From an uncultured Eubacterium sp. (GTDB taxonomy: Bacteria; Bacillota; Clostridia; Oscillospirales; Acutalibacteraceae), in the NCBI GenBank assembly GCA_902462495.1, contig CABQCC010000054.1:1-10618 (forward strand): 10,618 nt of DNA, in the 5' to 3' direction. Positions 1 through 6,645 of the stretch are shown in pieces. Under the pieces are notes generated by a model. That model ran no database searches. It had not been told where the DNA came from and worked only from the letters and a program-made list of their open reading frames with translations. Position 1 is the first letter of the stretch. Each line of letters opens with the position of its first letter. The translations under genes and the position numbers were made by a program.

Positions 1-536
1 GTGCCGACCGCTGTTTTAAGTTCATAACCAAGCACGGAAGTGAGCACCAAAAGCATCATCATTCCGCCGCCTGCACCGATAAATCCACAGATGAAGCCGA
101 CCATCACACCGCAAAGCGCAGAACGAATCGCCTTTTGCTTATCCGTTGCCGATTTGAGTCTTTGCTTCGGCACAACAACAGGCTTAACAATAAACTTGAC
201 ACCGAGCAAAAAGGTCATAAACACGGAGAAATTGCCCATTGTTGTCCTCGGAACAATGCTTGCAACATAACTGCCGACCATTGTGAAGCAGAGCACGGAA
301 ATCATCATTATAATTCCGTTTTTAATATCGAGATTTTTATTTTTTCCATATGTATAAGCCGACACGGCACTTGCCAAAACATCGCTTGCAAGAGCAATTC
401 CGACAGCCATATACGAATCCATATCCAAAAAAGTTATAAGCACGGGGCTGATAACCGCCGCCGCACTCATACCGGCAAAGCCTGTGCCGAGTCCTGCACC
501 CAAGCCGGCTATGATACAAATCAAAATTTTGAGCAT
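1..536 (-). CDS. TSUP (TauE/SafE-like) membrane transporter, C-terminus cut by window edge
   Basis: Reading the minus strand from the ATG at 536-534 gives 178 codons open to the left edge. The protein is hydrophobic, with glycine-rich membrane segments typical of the TSUP family (TauE/SafE sulfite/organosulfonate exporters). Near residues 5-35 is a Gly/Ala-rich first segment (GLGAGLGTGFAGMSAAAV). Near residues 147-165 is the second-half signature FIGAGGG followed by a Met-rich helix. Family members usually have about 250 residues in two related halves, so roughly the last third is missing here. GGAGG at 546-550 (minus) sits 9 nt before this ATG. An ATG at 544 is nearer to the Shine-Dalgarno but meets a stop after seven codons. 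The protein belongs in the cytoplasmic membrane. The family exports small anions such as sulfite or sulfoacetate, but the substrate cannot be read from sequence. It is divergent from the teichoic-acid-like operon, with nothing tying the two functionally. Confidence 0.88.
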   Translation of the reverse strand, partial: MLKILICIIAGLGAGLGTGFAGMSAAAVISPVLITFLDMDSYMAVGIALASDVLASAVSAYTYGKNKNLDIKNGIIMMISVLCFTMVGSYVASIVPRTTMGNFSVFMTFLLGVKFIVKPVVVPKQRLKSATDKQKAIRSALCGVMVGFICGFIGAGGGMMMLLVLTSVLGYELKTAVG

Positions 537-567
537 TTTGTCATACCTCCCAAAAAATATAAAAGGT

Positions 568-596
568 ATTATATTACAACAAAATACATTAATCAA
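568..596 (-). promoter_or_regulatory. Sigma-A-type promoter for the TSUP gene
   Basis: On the minus strand, TTGATT (596-591) and a perfect TATAAT (573-568) are separated by exactly 17 nt. The -10 lies about 30 nt upstream of the TSUP start codon, leaving room for the GGAGG at 546-550. Assignment is from hexamers and spacing only. Confidence 0.6.
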
Positions 597-654
597 CAAA
601 AAAATGTTAACATTACTTTTATATATTGTTAATTGGTATTGTATTATTCCTATA

Positions 655-683
655 TTGATTTATTATAAGTTATATGTTATAAT
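655..683 (+). promoter_or_regulatory. Extended -10 promoter for the phosphotransferase/tarIJ operon
   Basis: TTGATT (655-660), a 17-nt spacer, then TATAAT (678-683) preceded by TG one base upstream (675-676), which makes an extended -10. A start near 690 would leave a leader of about 25 nt before the ATG at 716. The hexamers match those of the divergent promoter at 568-596. No clear operator palindrome was seen between them. Confidence 0.65.
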
Positions 684-704
684 TTATAGGTTAAAAACGC
701 ATTA

Positions 705-709
705 AGAGG
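705..709 (+). promoter_or_regulatory. Ribosome binding site that fixes the start at 716
   Basis: AGAGG at 705-709 directly abuts the TTG at 710, so it cannot serve that codon, but it is 6 nt from the in-frame ATG at 716. This favours ATG 716 over the two-codon-longer TTG start. Confidence 0.7.
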
Positions 710-715
710 TTGGAT

Positions 716-2293
716 ATGCAGAAGTATCAGCTTGAAATAAACAATATCTTTGTTAAAAAAGGAAAACTGAATATCGAAGCAACCGCAAGATTTGAAATCA
801 ATCCGCTTGCAACCGTGCCTAAAATCAGACTGCTGTTTTGCGGGCAGGGGCAGACAAGACGCTTCCCTTTGCCTGTGCAGGATTGCACAAAAGAAAACGG
901 CATTTGCACAGTCAAGGCGCAGTACAGTTACAATCTCTACTATCTGTTCTACGAGCAAACATTGACAGAGCCTGCTGTGCTCACATTTGATTTGGCATAC
1001 GGTGCAGACGAATACGAAGCGGTCGAATTCTCTGTTTGCGAACAGGACAACGAACATATCAAAATTGACGGCAACCGTGTTGTGATTGACAACAAAATCA
1101 AATATCACAAGCAACATTTCGGCTTGCAGGATTTGACAAAGCGTTCAACATACACAATCACGCTCAAAAAGCCGATTGTGAAGCTTCTCAATATTTACTA
1201 CAAAAAATATTGGAAAATGCCTGTCAAAATGAACCGTGTCACCTTTATTTCGGGCAGACGCTCGGAACTTACGGGCAACGAAAAATTCGTATACGACAAG
1301 CTAAAGAACATCAAGGGAATTGATTTTCAGTTTTTGATGTTCAGCAGTGCCAAGGGGCATTATAATATCGAAAACATCAAAAGATTTTTTGAACTGTACA
1401 CCACATCACGGGTTGTGATTGTTGACGACTATTTCAGGATGCTCAACATTGTGCCGAAAAAAGACGATGTAAAACTCTTCCAGCTTTGGCACGCCTGCGG
1501 TGCATTCAAGACCTTTGGGTTTACCCGAATCGGCAAAGACGGCGGTCCTCGCCAATGGGCGAAAAATCACAGAATGTACAACTACGCCGTGGTGAGTTCA
1601 AAAAACATTGCAAAGCACTATGCCGAGGGATTCGGTATCCCCGACAATTGCGTGCTGCCAAGCGGTGTGCCGAGAACGGACATTTTCTGCGACGGTGAAT
1701 ACAAGGCTAAAGCGCAAACGACTTTTTACGAAAAGCACCCACAGTTGAGGGACAAAAAAATCATCCTTTTTGCTCCGACCTTTAGGGGCAAAGGACAGAT
1801 GAGCGCATATTACCCGACCGACAAATTCAACCCTAACGAAATTTGCTCGGCACTCGGAGAGAACTACGCAATCATCATCAAGCTTCATCCGTTTTGCAAG
1901 GAAAAGTATGAGATTGACGAAAGCCTCCGTGACCGCATAATCAACCTTTCCGAAGCGGACGAATTGAACGACCTTTTGTTCGTCACCGACCTGCTGATAA
2001 CCGATTATTCCAGCGTTGTGTTTGAGGCGTCACTTCTTGACATTCCGATGCTGTTCTACGCTTTTGACCTTGACGAATACATCGAAAATCGTGATTTCTA
2101 CTACGATTTCAAGGAATTCATACCGGGCAAAACGGTTGCAACTCAAGACGAAGTGATAACCGCCATTCGCAACAAGGATTTTGAAAGCGAAAAAGTTGAA
2201 AACTTCAAGCACAAATTCTTTGATAACATTGACGGCAAATCAAGCCAAAGAGTGACAGACAAAATTTTATCATTACTTAATTTGGAGAATTAA
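716..2293 (+). CDS. CDP-glycerol/CDP-ribitol phosphotransferase (TagF/TarL-like), single catalytic domain
   Basis: A 525-residue protein of the CDP-glycerol glycerophosphotransferase family (Glyphos_transf), which moves polyol-phosphate units from a CDP-polyol to a growing teichoic-acid chain at the inner membrane face. Visible family motifs, in order, are QLWHACGAFKTFGF (from residue 256, His259), SGVPRTDIF, FAPTFRGKG (352-360), IIKLHP (His391) and ITDYSSVVFEASLLDIP (Asp430, Ser432-Ser433). The two His regions correspond to the catalytic histidines described for TagF. About 130 N-terminal residues look beta-rich and are not part of the catalytic domain; I do not recognise them. A basic stretch rich in Lys/Tyr near 155-170 could help membrane association. 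It is first in the operon, with only 3 nt to the next gene. Because tarI and tarJ lie downstream, CDP-ribitol is a likelier donor than CDP-glycerol, but that is inference: donor specificity cannot be read from these motifs. Confidence 0.9.
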   Translation: MQKYQLEINNIFVKKGKLNIEATARFEINPLATVPKIRLLFCGQGQTRRFPLPVQDCTKENGICTVKAQYSYNLYYLFYEQTLTEPAVLTFDLAYGADEYEAVEFSVCEQDNEHIKIDGNRVVIDNKIKYHKQHFGLQDLTKRSTYTITLKKPIVKLLNIYYKKYWKMPVKMNRVTFISGRRSELTGNEKFVYDKLKNIKGIDFQFLMFSSAKGHYNIENIKRFFELYTTSRVVIVDDYFRMLNIVPKKDDVKLFQLWHACGAFKTFGFTRIGKDGGPRQWAKNHRMYNYAVVSSKNIAKHYAEGFGIPDNCVLPSGVPRTDIFCDGEYKAKAQTTFYEKHPQLRDKKIILFAPTFRGKGQMSAYYPTDKFNPNEICSALGENYAIIIKLHPFCKEKYEIDESLRDRIINLSEADELNDLLFVTDLLITDYSSVVFEASLLDIPMLFYAFDLDEYIENRDFYYDFKEFIPGKTVATQDEVITAIRNKDFESEKVENFKHKFFDNIDGKSSQRVTDKILSLLNLEN

Positions 2294-2296
2294 CAT

Positions 2297-4714
2297 ATGG
2301 AGTACAAATCAAAAACCGACCCTGCTTTGCAGGCACTTCAAACAGAAAACACTTCGACAGTCTTTTCTATCAAGCGAAACATTTTGACTCATTTTCAGGA
2401 TTTCACAAGAGATTTTCAGTCAAATATGCACCACAAGGGCTACCGCCGTTTTATGGACAAGCTGTTGGACAAGGACATTCCAAAGGCTTACAGAGAAGCG
2501 GCAAAGGCTCCTGTTGATGAAAAGAAAGTTATTTTTGTTGAGGTTAGACATCCACAGGTTACAAACAGTATGCAGGTTATGTTTGACGAGCTTGCAAACA
2601 ATTACGACTACAACATCCACACTCACTTTTTGCTGACAAACGGCACAATCAGAGCCGATTTCAGAAAGCGTTGCCTTGATGCGGTTAAGGATATTGCAAC
2701 AGCAAAATATGTGTTTATGAACGAGGCGTCCAACACAATGTCGGCAATGCCTCTCCGCCCCGAAACAAAGATCATTCAGCTTTGGCACGGTTGCGGTGCG
2801 TTCAAAAAATTCGGTTTTTCAACCGCAGATTTGATTTTCGGTGCATCAAAGGACGAACAGCTCAAGCACCCGTTCAACAAAAACTATTCGCTTGTAACCG
2901 TAAGTTCTCCTGAAGTTATCTGGGCATACAACGAGGCTATGAACATTGACGAGAGCAAAGGAATTGTTCAGGCAACGGGTTCAAGCAGAACAGATATTTT
3001 CTACAACGACGAATTCCTCAAGGAAGCCAAAGAGCACGTTTACGAGCTTGTTCCGCAGGCAAAGGGCAAAAAAATCATTCTTTATGCTCCGACCTTCCGT
3101 GGCAGAGTTGCAAAGGCAGAAACACCGGATATGCTCAACATCAAAATGTTTTATGAGGCACTCGGTGACGAATATGTGCTTCTCATCAAGCACCACCCTG
3201 TTGTTAAGAATCCGCCTGCTGTTCCGGAGGAATACAAGAACTTTGCAATGGATGTAGGCAACATTTTGAGCATTGAGGAACTCCTCTCAACGGCAGACAT
3301 CTGCATTTCGGACTACTCTTCACTTGTATTTGAATACAGCCTTTTTGAAAAGCCACTCATTTTCTTTGCATATGATTTGGACGAATACTTTGACTGGAGA
3401 GGTTTCTATTACGACTACTACGAGCTTGCTCCGGGTCTTATCGCAAAGACAAACTTTGAGATGATTGACTACATCAAGCACATTGATGAACGCTTCGACA
3501 AAAAAGCAATTCAAGATTTCAGATACAAATTTATGCGTTCTTGTGACGGCCACGCAACACAAAGAATTATCGACACTGTTTTTGAAAATCCCGAAGCACA
3601 CAGAAAAGAGTGCAAGAACTTTGAACACTTCTACACCGTGCCAAAGGTTGAGAGCAGTAAAACTCCGTATTTCAAGCGAGTTGAAAATGTCAAAAATCAA
3701 AAGAAGAACGCAACAAAACTCTATGACAGTGCTAAAAACGGCGAACTCAAAAAAGGCAGTGTGATTGCACTCGACATCAAATCAAAAGAATTCAAGACAC
3801 TTGCAAAAGAAAACGGCATAAAGCTTGTTAAATCGAGCAATCTTGACGAGGCGGTTCCTGTTATCGCACAAAGCGAATACATCATCATTGACAAGCCGAG
3901 CACCTTGCTTGACGGCATTGAACTTCGTGAGGACACAAAGGTTGTCTATCTTCCTCCAAACGCATTTCCGCTCAACACCTTTGGTTGCGACACAAAGGGA
4001 TACAGAAGCGGACTCCGCAGAGAAATCTACGAAACCGCACCGCTGTTCAAGAGCGTTTCTGCCGTTACTGCTCCGAGCGAAGCAACAGGCGAACTTTTCA
4101 AAAAAGAGTTCGGCAAGAATGTCGAGGTGCTCAACATCGGTGACATAAAGACCGACATTTTCTTTGACGAAGCAAACAAGGAAAAAGTCCTTGACAAAAT
4201 TTACGAAACCAATCCAAAACTCAAGGGCAGAAAAATCATTGTTTACATCTCAACAAACGATGAAGCAATTGACGATTCGGCTATGTACGAATATCTTTAC
4301 AAGGACTATGTGCTCCTCAAATGCTACACAAATCTCAACAATGCAACCGAAACATTGATTTACTATTCAGACAGCATTGTTGATGTGAGCGATATGTTCA
4401 AGCCGTACGAACTTCTTTCAATCGCAGATATTGCAATCGGCAACATCAACGCTCCTGTTTTGTCGTTTATGTCAACGGGCAAGCCTGTTTTCCTCTACAC
4501 AAAGAACACCAACAAGGCGATTTTGGAAATGGAAACACTTGTTGATGTCAAGGAAGACATCAAGCTTCCTATATATAACGACATCGAGGATGTAATAAAA
4601 CAAATATTAAATATTGAAAACTACGATTATTCGGGTTATAATCAAACTAAGGACAAGTACCTTGCAAACTGCAACGGAAAGAGCCTTGAAAATTTGCTTA
4701 ATCAATTAAAATAA
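2297..4714 (+). CDS. Two-domain CDP-polyol phosphotransferase with a degenerate second catalytic domain
   Basis: An 805-residue protein. Residues about 75-420 form a complete catalytic domain: QLWHGCGAFKKFGF (His164), GSSRTDIF, YAPTFRGR (263-270), IKHHP (His299-His300), ISDYSSLVFEYSLFEKP (Asp339, Ser341-Ser342). Residues about 460-805 repeat the same fold order in decayed form. YLPPNAFPLNTFG (551-563) replaces the LWH motif, with Pro554 at the His position. TDIFF (619-623) is kept. VYIST (649-653) replaces YAPTF. KCY (675-677) replaces KHH, and GNINAPVL (715-722) replaces SDYSSLVF. The second copy therefore lacks all the expected catalytic residues. Family members usually carry one such domain. 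GGAG at 2284-2287 lies 9 nt before the ATG; the preceding gene stops 3 nt upstream, indicating co-transcription. The front half is probably active, and the back half may bind polymer, donor or a partner. Which enzyme primes and which polymerises is unknown. Confidence 0.9.
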   Translation: MEYKSKTDPALQALQTENTSTVFSIKRNILTHFQDFTRDFQSNMHHKGYRRFMDKLLDKDIPKAYREAAKAPVDEKKVIFVEVRHPQVTNSMQVMFDELANNYDYNIHTHFLLTNGTIRADFRKRCLDAVKDIATAKYVFMNEASNTMSAMPLRPETKIIQLWHGCGAFKKFGFSTADLIFGASKDEQLKHPFNKNYSLVTVSSPEVIWAYNEAMNIDESKGIVQATGSSRTDIFYNDEFLKEAKEHVYELVPQAKGKKIILYAPTFRGRVAKAETPDMLNIKMFYEALGDEYVLLIKHHPVVKNPPAVPEEYKNFAMDVGNILSIEELLSTADICISDYSSLVFEYSLFEKPLIFFAYDLDEYFDWRGFYYDYYELAPGLIAKTNFEMIDYIKHIDERFDKKAIQDFRYKFMRSCDGHATQRIIDTVFENPEAHRKECKNFEHFYTVPKVESSKTPYFKRVENVKNQKKNATKLYDSAKNGELKKGSVIALDIKSKEFKTLAKENGIKLVKSSNLDEAVPVIAQSEYIIIDKPSTLLDGIELREDTKVVYLPPNAFPLNTFGCDTKGYRSGLRREIYETAPLFKSVSAVTAPSEATGELFKKEFGKNVEVLNIGDIKTDIFFDEANKEKVLDKIYETNPKLKGRKIIVYISTNDEAIDDSAMYEYLYKDYVLLKCYTNLNNATETLIYYSDSIVDVSDMFKPYELLSIADIAIGNINAPVLSFMSTGKPVFLYTKNTNKAILEMETLVDVKEDIKLPIYNDIEDVIKQILNIENYDYSGYNQTKDKYLANCNGKSLENLLNQLK

Positions 4715-4737
4715 ATTAACAAAACAAATCTTAATTT

Positions 4738-4743
4738 AAGGAG
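4738..4743 (+). promoter_or_regulatory. Ribosome binding site of tarI
   Basis: AAGGAG at 4738-4743, 8 nt before the ATG at 4752. It lies in the only sizeable gap of the operon (37 nt), which shows no terminator or convincing promoter, so the four genes are probably one transcript. Confidence 0.75.
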
Positions 4744-4751
4744 ATATTATT

Positions 4752-5465
4752 ATGACATACGGTGTTATTCTTGCCGGCGGTATCGGCTCAAGAATGGGTG
4801 GCGACAAGCCAAAACAGTATCTTACCGTTAAAGGCAAGCCTATCATCATCTACACTATCGAAAAGTTTTTGGTAGTGCCTGAATTTGAAAAAGTTATCGT
4901 TCTTTGCCCAAAGCAATGGGTTGAGCACACAAAGAACCTCATCGAAAAGCACATTGCGCCTGCAAAGGACAGAGTTGCTGTTATTGAGGGCGGTTCAACA
5001 AGAAACGAAACTATTATGAACGCTGTCAAACTCATTGAATCGGAGGGCAACCTCAACGATGACACAATCATTGTTACTCACGATTCTGTTCGTCCGTTCG
5101 TAACACACAGAATTATTGAAGAAAACATCAAGGCTGCCGAGGAATTCGGTGCTTGCGACACAGTTGTTCCTGCAACCGACACAATCGTTGAAGCTGTTGA
5201 CAACGCAACAATCTCAAGCATTCCTGACAGAAGCAAGATGTATCAAGGTCAAACCCCTCAATCATTCAAGGCTCTCAAACTCAAGAATATGTACGAAAGC
5301 CTTTCTGATGAAGAAAAGGACATCCTTACAGACGCAGCCAAAATCTTTGTTATCAAGGGTGAAAAAGTTGCGCTTGTTCAGGGTGAAACATTCAATATGA
5401 AAATAACCTACCCTTATGATTTAAGGGTTGCAAAGTCTTTGCTGGAGGACGAAACCGATGATTAA
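4752..5465 (+). CDS. tarI: D-ribitol-5-phosphate cytidylyltransferase
   Basis: A 237-residue enzyme that joins CTP and D-ribitol-5-phosphate to give CDP-ribitol, releasing pyrophosphate, in the cytoplasm. It has the IspD/TarI nucleotidyltransferase fold. The nucleotide-binding loop is LAGGIGSRMGGDKPKQY at residues 7-23, with Arg14, Lys19 and Lys21. HDSVRPF at 110-116 and the TPQSF block from Thr168 are also present. The C-terminal part (SDEEKDILTDA, FVIKGEKVALVQGE, LKITYP-like MKITYPYDLRVAKS) closely resembles Staphylococcus TarI as I remember it, and the length is nearly the same. IspD of the isoprenoid pathway is the main alternative, but direct overlap with tarJ makes TarI much more likely. 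Its stop overlaps the tarJ start by 8 nt, a sign of translational coupling and matched output of the two enzymes. Confidence 0.93.
   Translation: MTYGVILAGGIGSRMGGDKPKQYLTVKGKPIIIYTIEKFLVVPEFEKVIVLCPKQWVEHTKNLIEKHIAPAKDRVAVIEGGSTRNETIMNAVKLIESEGNLNDDTIIVTHDSVRPFVTHRIIEENIKAAEEFGACDTVVPATDTIVEAVDNATISSIPDRSKMYQGQTPQSFKALKLKNMYESLSDEEKDILTDAAKIFVIKGEKVALVQGETFNMKITYPYDLRVAKSLLEDETDD
5444..5448 (+). promoter_or_regulatory. Ribosome binding site of tarJ inside tarI
   Basis: GGAGG at 5444-5448, 9 nt before ATG 5458, within the last codons of tarI. It selects 5458 over the open frame that extends upstream to 5428, and the resulting N-terminus (MINTIYRLVAPRRFE) matches known TarJ starts. Confidence 0.85.
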
Positions 5466-6483
5466 TACAATCTATCGCTTGGTAGCTCCAAGACGATTTG
5501 AAATTGCATTTGAGGACATCAATATGTTTGGTGAAAATGCAATTGTAAGACCTACAAATCTTTCTATCTGCAATGCCGATATGAGATATTACCTCGGCAC
5601 TCGTGACGCAAAGGTTCTTGCCGAAAAGCTGCCTATGGCACTCATCCACGAGGGTATCGGCGAGGTGCTCCACGACCCGTCAGGCAAGTTCCAAACGGGC
5701 GACCTTGTTGTTATGGTGCCTAACTGCCCTACCGAAAAGGACGACTATATTGCAGAAAACTACTTGCGTTCATCAAAATTCTGCGGTTCTTCTATGGATG
5801 GCTTTTTGCAGGAGTTTGTAGAAATTTCTCCAAACAGACTTGTAAAACTTCCGCAGGATATTGACAGAAATGTTGCGGCTTTCACCGAAATTATTTCTGT
5901 ATCCGTGCACGCAATCACCCGATTTGACAAAATCGCTCACGCACGCAGAGATGTCATCGGTGTTTGGGGTGACGGCAACCTCGGCTACATCACTTCATTG
6001 TTCTTGAAGTATATTTTCCCTGAATCAAAAATTGCTGTTTTCGGCACAAACAGAGAAAAACTCAACGACTTCACCTTTGCGGATGAAACACATCTTGTAA
6101 ACGAAGTGCCCGAAGGCTTCACAATGGATCACGCATTTGAATGTGTTGGCGGAAACGGCAGTCCTATCGCAATTGAGCAGATTATCGGACTCATCAAGCC
6201 TGAATCAACACTTTCTATTTTGGGCGTCAGCGAATATCCTGTGCCTATCAACACAAGAATGATTCTTGAAAAAGGCATCCGTATGTTCGGCACATCAAGA
6301 AGCGGTGTTGCCGACTTCCAAAAAACAGTTGATATGTATGTTAAGCATCCTGAAATCATCGACTACCTCGGCAATCTTGTAAGCAGTGTAAATGTTGTGA
6401 GAACAACAACCGACATCAAGAATGCTTTTGAAAAGGACGCCCAAAAATCATTCGGCAAAACCATTATGAAGTGGGAAGAATAG
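5458..6483 (+). CDS. tarJ: Ribulose-5-phosphate reductase (ribitol-5-phosphate dehydrogenase)
   Basis: A 341-residue zinc-type medium-chain dehydrogenase that uses NADPH to reduce D-ribulose-5-phosphate to D-ribitol-5-phosphate, the substrate of TarI. Seen in the sequence are Cys38 in the SICNAD block and His64-Glu65 in LIHEGIGEV, both at zinc-site positions. The TarJ-specific block VVMVPNCPTEKDDYIAENYL follows near residues 83-102. The Rossmann glycine motif is WGDGNLG at 170-176, and HAFECVGG lies further on. Length and near-colinear motifs match TarJ of Staphylococcus as I recall it. It overlaps tarI by 8 nt and is the last gene of the tight operon; its TAG stop forms the 5' edge of a hairpin (6481-6500). 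With tarI it commits pentose phosphate to CDP-ribitol, so the upstream phosphotransferases probably build a ribitol-phosphate polymer. Confidence 0.95.
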   Translation: MINTIYRLVAPRRFEIAFEDINMFGENAIVRPTNLSICNADMRYYLGTRDAKVLAEKLPMALIHEGIGEVLHDPSGKFQTGDLVVMVPNCPTEKDDYIAENYLRSSKFCGSSMDGFLQEFVEISPNRLVKLPQDIDRNVAAFTEIISVSVHAITRFDKIAHARRDVIGVWGDGNLGYITSLFLKYIFPESKIAVFGTNREKLNDFTFADETHLVNEVPEGFTMDHAFECVGGNGSPIAIEQIIGLIKPESTLSILGVSEYPVPINTRMILEKGIRMFGTSRSGVADFQKTVDMYVKHPEIIDYLGNLVSSVNVVRTTTDIKNAFEKDAQKSFGKTIMKWEE

Positions 6484-6500
6484 TGTGAAAAATCACACTA
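6481..6500 (+). terminator. Perfect hairpin at the tarJ stop codon, weak or partial terminator
   Basis: TAGTGTGA (6481-6488), an AAAA loop, then TCACACTA (6493-6500): an 8-bp perfect stem starting at the tarJ stop codon. The following bases (TTCCGATTGT) are not a U-tract, so strong intrinsic termination is doubtful. It may instead protect the mRNA 3' end or allow partial read-through into the acyltransferase. Confidence 0.5.
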
Positions 6501-6510
6501 TTCCGATTGT

Positions 6511-6645
6511 ATGCCCTCAAAATTTGCCGATGGCATAATTTTGAGATGGCAAAATTTCCATTATACGCCTTCTCCGGCTACAGCAATGGCGTATGCGATT
6601 TTTAATGAACTATTTGTAGCCGGAAAGGCTATGGAAATTAAATGA
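6511..6645 (+). CDS. Possible 44-residue ORF overlapping the acyltransferase start (ATGA)
   Basis: ATG at 6511 opens a 44-codon frame ending in TGA at 6643-6645, so its stop overlaps the acyltransferase ATG (6642) as ATGA, the usual arrangement for coupled re-initiation. The predicted peptide starts MPSKFADGIILRWQNF and ends LFVAGKAMEIK. It has no membrane segment and resembles nothing I can name. No Shine-Dalgarno lies before 6511, and the same bases form two strong secondary structures, so the frame may be accidental. It could equally be a decayed remnant or a repeat element that happens to be open. Confidence 0.25.
   Translation: MPSKFADGIILRWQNFHYTPSPATAMAYAIFNELFVAGKAMEIK
6516..6545 (+). 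repeat. Bulged hairpin, 13 bp
   Basis: CTCAAAATT (6516-6524) pairs with AATTTTGAG (6537-6545). TGCC (6525-6528) pairs with GGCA (6532-6535), leaving a GAT loop and one bulged T at 6536. It lacks a U-tract. GATGGCA occurs at 6529-6535 and again at 6545-6551. Confidence 0.6.
6553..6639 (+). promoter_or_regulatory. Long imperfect inverted repeat, candidate RBS-sequestering leader of the acyltransferase
   Basis: Left arm 6553-6582 and right arm 6615-6639 pair in three blocks: AATTTCCAT with ATGGAAATT (9 bp), GCCTT with AAGGC (5 bp) and CCGGCTACA with TGTAGCCGG (9 bp), around a 32-nt loop. The only purine-rich, Shine-Dalgarno-like string before the acyltransferase (GGAAAGG, 6622-6628) lies inside the right arm. 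A second helix, ATACGCC (6563-6569) with GGCGTAT (6588-6594), would place CCGGCTACA in its loop, so pairing of that loop downstream would be pseudoknot-like. The region matches no riboswitch class I know. A small mobile or repeated element with inverted ends is an alternative. Confidence 0.5.

Noticed and set aside
542..544. Minus-strand ATG at 544 as the TSUP start
   Set aside because: That frame stops after seven codons; the ATG at 536 opens the full TSUP frame.
135..632. 165-residue plus-strand ORF
   Set aside because: It is antisense to the TSUP gene, is His/Cys/Asn-rich without any domain, and runs into the promoter region; the minus-strand frame is clearly the real one.
710..712. TTG as the start of the first phosphotransferase
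   Set aside because: The AGAGG at 705-709 touches it, leaving no spacing, while ATG 716 is correctly spaced.
4730..4740. CTTAA-T-TTAAG palindrome before tarI as an operator or terminator
   Set aside because: It is short and A-T rich with no T-run, and it contains the ribosome binding site; likely chance in AT-rich sequence.
4752..5465. ispD (methylerythritol phosphate cytidylyltransferase)
   Set aside because: Same fold and shared motifs, but overlap with tarJ and the TarI-like C-terminal block favour ribitol-5-phosphate as substrate.
6541..6566. TTGAGA / TTATAC as a promoter for the acyltransferase
   Set aside because: The spacer is only 14 nt and the -10 is poor.
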